From contig JAPLQF010000030.1 of the NCBI GenBank assembly GCA_026399875.1, positions 1 through 64,000 of the forward strand: a DNA stretch of 64,000 nucleotides, given 5' to 3'. Below, piece after piece: positions 58,627 to 64,000 of the stretch (position 1 is its first letter; each line of letters begins with the position of its first letter). The notes below the pieces were generated by a model, which was not told where the DNA came from, did no database searches, and was given only the letters and a program-made list of their open reading frames with translations. The translations under genes and the position numbers were made by a program. The stretch comes from Burkholderiales bacterium. GTDB lineage: Bacteria > Pseudomonadota > Gammaproteobacteria > Burkholderiales > Burkholderiaceae_E.

Positions 58627-60936
58627 TCAGGTCTTCGCGATCCGATCGAGCAGCTCACGCAGGCGGGCCGGATCGACCGGCTTGACCAGATGCTCATCAA
58701 TGCCGGCCGCCAGGGCGCGCTCGCGGTCTGCCGGCTGCCCCCATCCCGACATCGCAATCAGCTTCACCGCCTTGCCGCCCGGCAGTTGGCGAATCCGACG
58801 CGCCATCTCGAAGCCATCGATCCTGGGCATGCCAAGGTCCATCAGGACCGCATCAGGGGTTTCGGACGCGAGAAGCGCGAGCCCGGACGCACCGTCATGG
58901 GCGCTGAACGTGCGATGCCCCCAGGCCTGCAGCAGCATCAAGGTGGTTTCAACCACATCCGGGTTGTCGTCGACCACCAGAATCTCCAGACGAGAAGTGC
59001 CGGCCTGCTTGTTTGCCTGATTATTGGCCTGCTTGTTTGCCTGCTCACCAGGTGTATCTGAGCGCGTACTGCCCCCCGCGCCCCGATGGTGCAACGGCAG
59101 CCTGACGGTAAATTCGCTGCCCTCGCCTTTACCGGGACTGCTTGCACTGATCGAGCCGCCTTGCAGCGCGAGCAACTCCTGGGACAGGTGCAGGCCAACG
59201 CCAAGCCCGTCTTTGGCCGCAGCCGAGCCACCCGGCAGTTGCGCGAATCTCTCGAACATTCGGGGAATCTGCTCGTCGAGAAAGCCGATGCCGTCATCAA
59301 TGACCCGAAGCAAAGCCTCATCGCCCTCAGCGCAAACCTCGATCCGCACCCAGCCATCGACAGTCGTGAACTTCAAGGCGTTGTTGAGCAGGTTTTCGAT
59401 GACCTGCGCGATCCGGACCGGGTCGACATCGACCATCAGCTCGCCATCGGGCAGAGAAACCTCCAGGCGCCTCCCCGCTGCCTGCGCGAACAGCCGATAC
59501 GAATCGGCGGATCGGCGTGCGACCTCAACCAGGTCGGTCCGCTCGAGCTTCACCTGCAGGCGTCCGGTCGTGATTCGCGAGACATCAAGCAGGTCATCGA
59601 TCAGTCGGGCCATATGCGTCACCTGTCGCTCGAAGACCGGCATGACCGCACTTGCCACAGCGGGCATGTCGACCGTTCGCAAAAGCTCGAGCGCATTGCG
59701 GATCGGTGCCAGCGGGTTGCGCAATTCGTGGGCCAGCACCGACAGGAAATCCTCCTTGCGACGATCGGACTCATCAACCGCGATTTCGGCCAGGCGCTGC
59801 CGGGTGACATCAAACGTCGCGCCAACCAGGCCCTCTATCCGCCCCTGATCGTCACGCTGAGGCGCCATCGTGGTCTCGACAAATCTCGTGCGCCCAGCCT
59901 CGGTCACCTCGTAGAGCCGCCGCCCGCCGATACCACTGTCGAGCACCGACTGCTTGAACGCCATCAGCGACTGCGCAATCTCGGGGCGAAGCGAACGCTC
60001 GTCGTCACGCTTGCCGACCAGCGCCTGGGACAAGAGATCGGCGGAATGAACCCAGGTGAAACGCAGCGTCCGGTCCATGGTGAAGAGCGTCATCCCGCTT
60101 GCGGCAAGGGCCATCTGCAGGCGTTGCGCCGAGACGCGCAGGTCGTCTCGCGCCTGCTCTCTCGGGCTGATATCGGAGCTCACACCAATGACCTGCTGAT
60201 TCCCGGTCGACGGATCGACGGTACGCAGGAACAGTGACCGATGCGAACGGATGCTGCCGTCGGGCAGCCTCAGTCGATAAACACCATCGGCCGAGCCCGA
60301 CTGAAACGCCATCCTTATGAGCTGCACCGCGTGATCACGATCCTCGGGATGAATCCGCGAATGGAGGTCTGCCATCCGCAGTCCGGCCGGTGCACCAGGA
60401 AAGGCCCACATTGCACGCACCTGGTCATCGAAATCAATCTGATAGGGCTGCGCCTGCGTGATCCGCCAGAAGCCGATTTCGCCAGTGCCCAGCGCCAACC
60501 TCAGTTGCTGGTCACGCTGCTCGAACAAATCGAATCGGCGAACCAGCTCGTGATTTTCCCTCGCGAAGCAGGACCAGCCGATGTGCCCTGCGCCCTTTGC
60601 GCGCAGCGCACGGAATCCGCCGCGAAACCACTTCTGCTGATAGCGGCCCGGAATATCGAACCTCAGCCGGCAGGCCACTTCATCGGGTGACGAGCATGCC
60701 GCCTCGAGTGCTTCCTGCGCACCGGCCCGCTGGGCAGAATGAATGATCGCCCGCCAGTCGAAATCGGTCGCAGGCTGGTCAGCCGACAACTGGAAAAGCT
60801 GTCTCGCCGCCCGGTTCAACTCGACGATGCGACAGCTCACATCGATTCGCCAGACCGGCAGTTCGATCGCATCGATCAGCGCCCCGCTCCAGAGCAGGCC
60901 TGACGGGTTCGACGCGTCGGAAAGAGATTTGGGCAT
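58627..60936 (-). CDS. Soluble PAS-containing hybrid histidine kinase (copy A)
   Basis: A 769-residue hybrid kinase without membrane segments. N-terminal PAS-like domain (IDAIELPVWRIDVSCRIVELN), a second PAS (about 150-270), a third (about 280-390), a DHp helix with LAHELRNPLAPIRNALELL (phospho-acceptor His), ATPase domain with NLLNNALKF and DGLGVGLHLSQEL, then a Gln/Ala/Asn/Lys linker and a C-terminal receiver (VVDDNPD, VLMDLGMPR, KPVDPARL). It should autophosphorylate and pass phosphate to its own receiver. No output domain follows. I start at MPKSLSDASN (60936). It is clearly a duplicate of the next gene. Confidence 0.92.
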   Translation of the reverse strand: MPKSLSDASNPSGLLWSGALIDAIELPVWRIDVSCRIVELNRAARQLFQLSADQPATDFDWRAIIHSAQRAGAQEALEAACSSPDEVACRLRFDIPGRYQQKWFRGGFRALRAKGAGHIGWSCFARENHELVRRFDLFEQRDQQLRLALGTGEIGFWRITQAQPYQIDFDDQVRAMWAFPGAPAGLRMADLHSRIHPEDRDHAVQLIRMAFQSGSADGVYRLRLPDGSIRSHRSLFLRTVDPSTGNQQVIGVSSDISPREQARDDLRVSAQRLQMALAASGMTLFTMDRTLRFTWVHSADLLSQALVGKRDDERSLRPEIAQSLMAFKQSVLDSGIGGRRLYEVTEAGRTRFVETTMAPQRDDQGRIEGLVGATFDVTRQRLAEIAVDESDRRKEDFLSVLAHELRNPLAPIRNALELLRTVDMPAVASAVMPVFERQVTHMARLIDDLLDVSRITTGRLQVKLERTDLVEVARRSADSYRLFAQAAGRRLEVSLPDGELMVDVDPVRIAQVIENLLNNALKFTTVDGWVRIEVCAEGDEALLRVIDDGIGFLDEQIPRMFERFAQLPGGSAAAKDGLGVGLHLSQELLALQGGSISASSPGKGEGSEFTVRLPLHHRGAGGSTRSDTPGEQANKQANNQANKQAGTSRLEILVVDDNPDVVETTLMLLQAWGHRTFSAHDGASGLALLASETPDAVLMDLGMPRIDGFEMARRIRQLPGGKAVKLIAMSGWGQPADRERALAAGIDEHLVKPVDPARLRELLDRIAKT
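59002..59043. repeat. 24-bp-period repeat encoding the kinase linker
   Basis: The 18-bp string GGCCTGCTTGTTTGCCTG occurs at 59002-59019 and again at 59026-59043. On the coding strand it encodes the QANKQANNQANKQA linker between the ATPase and receiver domains of copy A; copy B has a Pro/Ala-rich linker there instead. Confidence 0.85.
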
Positions 60937-60949
60937 CGACGCCTGTGAT

Positions 60950-63226
60950 TTACGCCAGGTCACTGCGTTCGAGCATTTCACGCAACCGGGCCGGGTCGAC
61001 CGGCTTGAGCAGATGCTGGTCGATTCCGGCCTCGCGGCTGCGGGCGAGATCGGCCGCCTGCCCCCAGCCCGACACCGCAATCAGTGTCATGGCGTTGCCA
61101 CCGGGCAGCGCCCTGATGCGTCGTGCCAACTGGTAGCCGTCCATGCGGGGCATACCGAGATCCATCAACACCACATCGGGCCGATGCGCCTCGACCAGCG
61201 CCAGGCCAGCTTCACTGTCGGTCGCACTGAGCGTGCGATAGCCCCAGGCCTGCAGCAGCAGCGTCATGGTCTCGGTGATGTCGGGGTTGTCATCGACCAC
61301 CAGAACACTCGATGCGGCAGCGGGCAAAGCCGGCGCCGACACGGCCGCCGGCTGCTCGGCGTCGCGCTCGCTGAGCGGCAGTCGCACAATGAACTCGCTT
61401 CCCTGCCCGAGACCTGCGCTGCGCGCCACGATGGATCCGCCATGCATCGTGACCATTTCGCGCGCCAGATGCAGGCCGACGCCAAGGCCATCGTCGGGCA
61501 TGCCTTCACCGACCGGCAATGTCGCAAATTTCTCGAAGATCTGTTCGAGGTGATCGGGAGCGATGCCGACGCCGTTGTCACGAACGCGGATAACCAGCTC
61601 ACGCCCCTTGGCTTGCGCTTCGAGCCAGACCCGCCCGCCGTGCGACGTGAATTTCGAGGCGTTACTGAACAGATTGGCAAGTACCTGACCAATGCGTCCG
61701 CGATCGCCTTCGACCACCAGCGATTCCTCGGGCAGCGTCACTTCGAAGTGCTGCCCCTGCGACTGAAATCTGACACTCTGGGCGCTCCCGATATATCGAA
61801 GCAACTCGGTCATGTCGACCGGCTCGCGGCGCATGCTCAGTCGGCCATTGTTCAGGCGTGAGATGTCGAGCAGGTCATCGATCAGCCGGCTGATCTGCGC
61901 GACCTGACGTTCGATGATCGGCAGGGCGCGCTGACGAACTTGCGGTGTATCAGACTCGCGGATCAGTTCGAGCGCATTACGGATCGGTGCGAGCGGGTTT
62001 CGCAATTCATGCGACAGGATCGCCAGAAAATCGTCCTTGCGCTGATTGGCCTCGCGCAGGGCAATTTCGGCGCGGCGCCGCTTGGTGACATCGAAGACCG
62101 CGCCGGCGATGCCTTGAATCCGGCCGTCCTCATCGCGAAGCGGCTCGAGCGAGGATTCGAAATGCAGCGCCTCACCATCAATGTCGAGCACAAAGGCGCG
62201 TTGCCCGCCGACGCCGCTCTCGAGCACCGTCCGCTTGAAGGCCATCAGTTCCTGAACCTGTTCGGCGCTCTCGCGGATCTCATCGTCGCGCTTGCCGATC
62301 ATGTGGTCGAGATTGCCCTGTGCCGAATGCAGCCAGGTATAGCGCAGCTCTCGATCCATGGTGTAGAGAATGACCTTGCTGACATCGAGTGCAATCTTGA
62401 GACGCTGCGACGACAGGCGTAACTCCTGCCGCGCCTCCTGGCGCTCGGTGACATTGGCGGTGACGCCAATCATCACCGGGGGCAGGCTGGCGGAGTCGTT
62501 CGTCACGACGCCGACGGTCCGCTGCCACCGGACACTTCCGTCCGGATACATCAGGCGAAACAGCCCGTCCAGAATGCCCGACTCCCAGGACTGTTCAGTC
62601 GCCAACTCGAAACGCCTGCGATCGGACGGATGGACGCGCTCGATGAGCGCGGTCAGCAGCGGCGAAGCGTCTGTCTGGGGCAACTGCCAGAAGTCACGAA
62701 AGAAATCGTCGACATCGACCCGAGCGGCCCCCTTGTCGAGCCGCCAGCTGCCCATATTGCTGACGCCCAAGGCCACCTTGAGCAAGCGGTCGGATTGCTG
62801 CAGCGAGACTCGCTCCAGAAAGATGTCGTGAATATTGCGCGCAAAGCAGGTCCACCCGATGTGAGTCAGATCGAGCCGACGGGCACGCGCACCGAACCGG
62901 TACCAGCGATAGGCACCCTGCGCGGTCGCCCGAGCCCTGAGGTCACAGGCCACTTCCTCAAGCGACTCGGTGCTGGCAAGCAGTGTTGCCTGCGCCTGCC
63001 CGAGATCATCAGGATGAAACACCGAGCGCCAATCTCGATCGCCGACCGGGAAGGCCTCGCTCAATCCGAACAATTGCCGTGCAGCAAGGTTCAGTTCGAT
63101 GACCCGGTGATTCAGATCGAGGCGCCAGACCGCCAGTTCGATCTCATCAATCATCGACCCCGGCCAGGCTTGCCCGGTCGGGTTATCGGATCCGGCTGCA
63201 GGCTGGAGCAGGTTCGGATCGGTCAT
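60950..63226 (-). CDS. Soluble PAS-containing hybrid histidine kinase (copy B)
   Basis: A 758-residue hybrid kinase with the same layout as copy A: PAS (IDEIELAVWRLDLNHRVIELN), PAS (about 140-275), PAS (about 285-395), DHp with LSHELRNPLAPIRNALELI, ATPase domain with NLFSNASKF, DNGVGI and DGLGVGLHLAREM, and receiver with VVDDNPD, VLMDLGMPR and KPVDPARLREML. No membrane segment, so it senses something in the cytoplasm; the first PAS pair lies upstream of YRWYRFGARARR-like strands. It is 13 bp upstream of copy A and 24 bp after hupE, so all three genes may be co-transcribed. Confidence 0.92.
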   Translation of the reverse strand: MTDPNLLQPAAGSDNPTGQAWPGSMIDEIELAVWRLDLNHRVIELNLAARQLFGLSEAFPVGDRDWRSVFHPDDLGQAQATLLASTESLEEVACDLRARATAQGAYRWYRFGARARRLDLTHIGWTCFARNIHDIFLERVSLQQSDRLLKVALGVSNMGSWRLDKGAARVDVDDFFRDFWQLPQTDASPLLTALIERVHPSDRRRFELATEQSWESGILDGLFRLMYPDGSVRWQRTVGVVTNDSASLPPVMIGVTANVTERQEARQELRLSSQRLKIALDVSKVILYTMDRELRYTWLHSAQGNLDHMIGKRDDEIRESAEQVQELMAFKRTVLESGVGGQRAFVLDIDGEALHFESSLEPLRDEDGRIQGIAGAVFDVTKRRRAEIALREANQRKDDFLAILSHELRNPLAPIRNALELIRESDTPQVRQRALPIIERQVAQISRLIDDLLDISRLNNGRLSMRREPVDMTELLRYIGSAQSVRFQSQGQHFEVTLPEESLVVEGDRGRIGQVLANLFSNASKFTSHGGRVWLEAQAKGRELVIRVRDNGVGIAPDHLEQIFEKFATLPVGEGMPDDGLGVGLHLAREMVTMHGGSIVARSAGLGQGSEFIVRLPLSERDAEQPAAVSAPALPAAASSVLVVDDNPDITETMTLLLQAWGYRTLSATDSEAGLALVEAHRPDVVLMDLGMPRMDGYQLARRIRALPGGNAMTLIAVSGWGQAADLARSREAGIDQHLLKPVDPARLREMLERSDLA

Positions 63227-63250
63227 GAGTCAGCGCATGACCTCGGCGGA

Positions 63251-63904
63251 TCAGCTCGCGCCGAACGCCATGAACCAGCCGGACCCTGTCGCAAGCGAAG
63301 CAGCCATCAGCAGACGCGCGCTGCGAGCGCGAGCCTGCGGCAGCAGAGCAATCGCTCGCCCGACCAGCAGGCCGAGCGCAAACAGCGCAAGGCTTGCCAG
63401 GGCCAGGCCGGCAAAGAATGCCGTGCCGCTGCCTGCGGTGCCGTGCAGATAACCATGCGGCAACAGCACGAGAAGAGCGGCGATGCCCACGGCCCCGACA
63501 TTGAGCCGCTCGATGCGAAGGACCATCACGGCCATCGCCAGCAGGCCGATCACGATGGCCTGTTCGGCCAGCCCGACCGAGGCAACCGGATCGAGCAGAC
63601 CGCGCACACCCAACACCGCGGCCAGGATGCCGGCGGCCAGCCCAAGGCAGGCCGCCATCGCGATGCGCGCTGACGTCGAGGCAGTGTTGATACGACCGGT
63701 GCCTGATGCAAGAGCCTGCCGGCGCGCCAGCAGACCGGCCAGACCGCCAATTGCAACGATTGCCATCAGGTGATCGAGACCGCTGAAGGGATGCGCGAAT
63801 CCGGCGGCAAGGCCGCTTGCACCGTGGCCGTCATGCGCCAGCACCGACAGGGGAGTTGCAAGCAGCGCCGCGGCAGCGGCAGTCAGAAGGTGAGAGTGGC
63901 TCAT
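63251..63904 (-). CDS. HupE/UreJ family nickel permease
   Basis: A 217-residue membrane protein with a signal-like first segment (1-23, ending SVLA before HDGHG), then HPFSGLDHLMAIVAIGG, the HupE/UreJ signature with metal-binding His/Asp, and PHGYLHG in the fourth or fifth helix. About six membrane segments in all. The family brings nickel in for urease or hydrogenase. Neither enzyme is in the window; a ure operon beyond 64000 is likely but unseen. The hybrid kinases follow 24 bp downstream. Confidence 0.92.
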   Translation of the reverse strand: MSHSHLLTAAAAALLATPLSVLAHDGHGASGLAAGFAHPFSGLDHLMAIVAIGGLAGLLARRQALASGTGRINTASTSARIAMAACLGLAAGILAAVLGVRGLLDPVASVGLAEQAIVIGLLAMAVMVLRIERLNVGAVGIAALLVLLPHGYLHGTAGSGTAFFAGLALASLALFALGLLVGRAIALLPQARARSARLLMAASLATGSGWFMAFGAS

Positions 63905-64000
63905 GGCGATATCCGTCGTTCAGCGATCGAAAAGGTTGAGAAAAGTGAAACGTGTGATGGATGGCAGCGGCAGGCTCAGGAAAACAGGCCGCGACGCTCG

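Noticed and set aside
63924-64000. Possible C-terminal end of a further leftward gene (urease accessory gene)
   Set aside because: A short minus-strand reading ends ERRGLFS at 63976-63978 and another frame is open to about 63924, but fewer than 30 residues are visible and none identifies a family.

Overview
The window is about 64 kb of high-GC, densely packed bacterial chromosome. The most likely source is a betaproteobacterium of the order Burkholderiales. The evidence is gene order and protein resemblance: tamBA-purM facing hda-HAD phosphatase-pcnB-folK-deoxynucleoside kinase, queA-tgt-yajC-secD-secF, pst/pho genes, a split pntAA/pntAB/pntB transhydrogenase and glcDEF. Strong third-position GC, many GTG/TTG starts and ATGA stop/start overlaps fit the same view. 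I cannot name a genus.

Layout. 1-2.9 kb is a small accessory edge: the tail of an IS3-type transposase abutting a damaged SDR gene, a DUF2214 membrane protein and a divergent TetR regulator with a palindromic operator, then a VapBC toxin-antitoxin pair. 2.9-14.1 kb holds tamB (frame-disrupted), tamA and purM leftward, and hda, a HAD phosphatase, pcnB, folK and a deoxynucleoside kinase rightward. 14.2-16.8 kb carries galE and manC for nucleotide-sugar supply. 16.8-24.8 kb is the phosphate-starvation region: phoB-phoR rightward behind a three-repeat Pho box, a FecR-domain protein, tRNA-Leu(CAA), and pstS-pstC-pstA-pstB-phoU leftward behind a second Pho box.

24.9-30.1 kb is a leftward run of four genes, DUF2946, a TonB-dependent receptor, a YcnI-like periplasmic protein and a divergent CorA-type channel. 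Together they could move a metal from the outer membrane to the cytoplasm, and this is the best candidate here for an undescribed system. 30.3-36.8 kb is queA-tgt-yajC-secD-secF, a small GNAT and cytochrome b561. 36.9-43 kb holds cytochrome c', purB, a GST, an FMN glutamate-synthase-like protein, mnmA and a NudJ-like hydrolase. 43-47.5 kb is the proton-translocating transhydrogenase operon, with an extra 79-residue membrane protein between pntAB and pntB, followed by two unknown envelope proteins.

47.6-58.6 kb combines a GT9 glycosyltransferase, glcF-glcE-glcD (glycolate oxidase), a PhoN-type acid phosphatase and gcvH-gcvP-gcvT behind a tandem glycine riboswitch. Glycolate oxidation and glycine cleavage therefore lie side by side. 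58.6-63.9 kb holds two tandem, evidently duplicated soluble hybrid histidine kinases and a HupE/UreJ nickel permease.

Three genes (SDR, tamB, DUF2946) show a frame break. These are either sequencing/assembly indels or genuine decay and need read-level checking.
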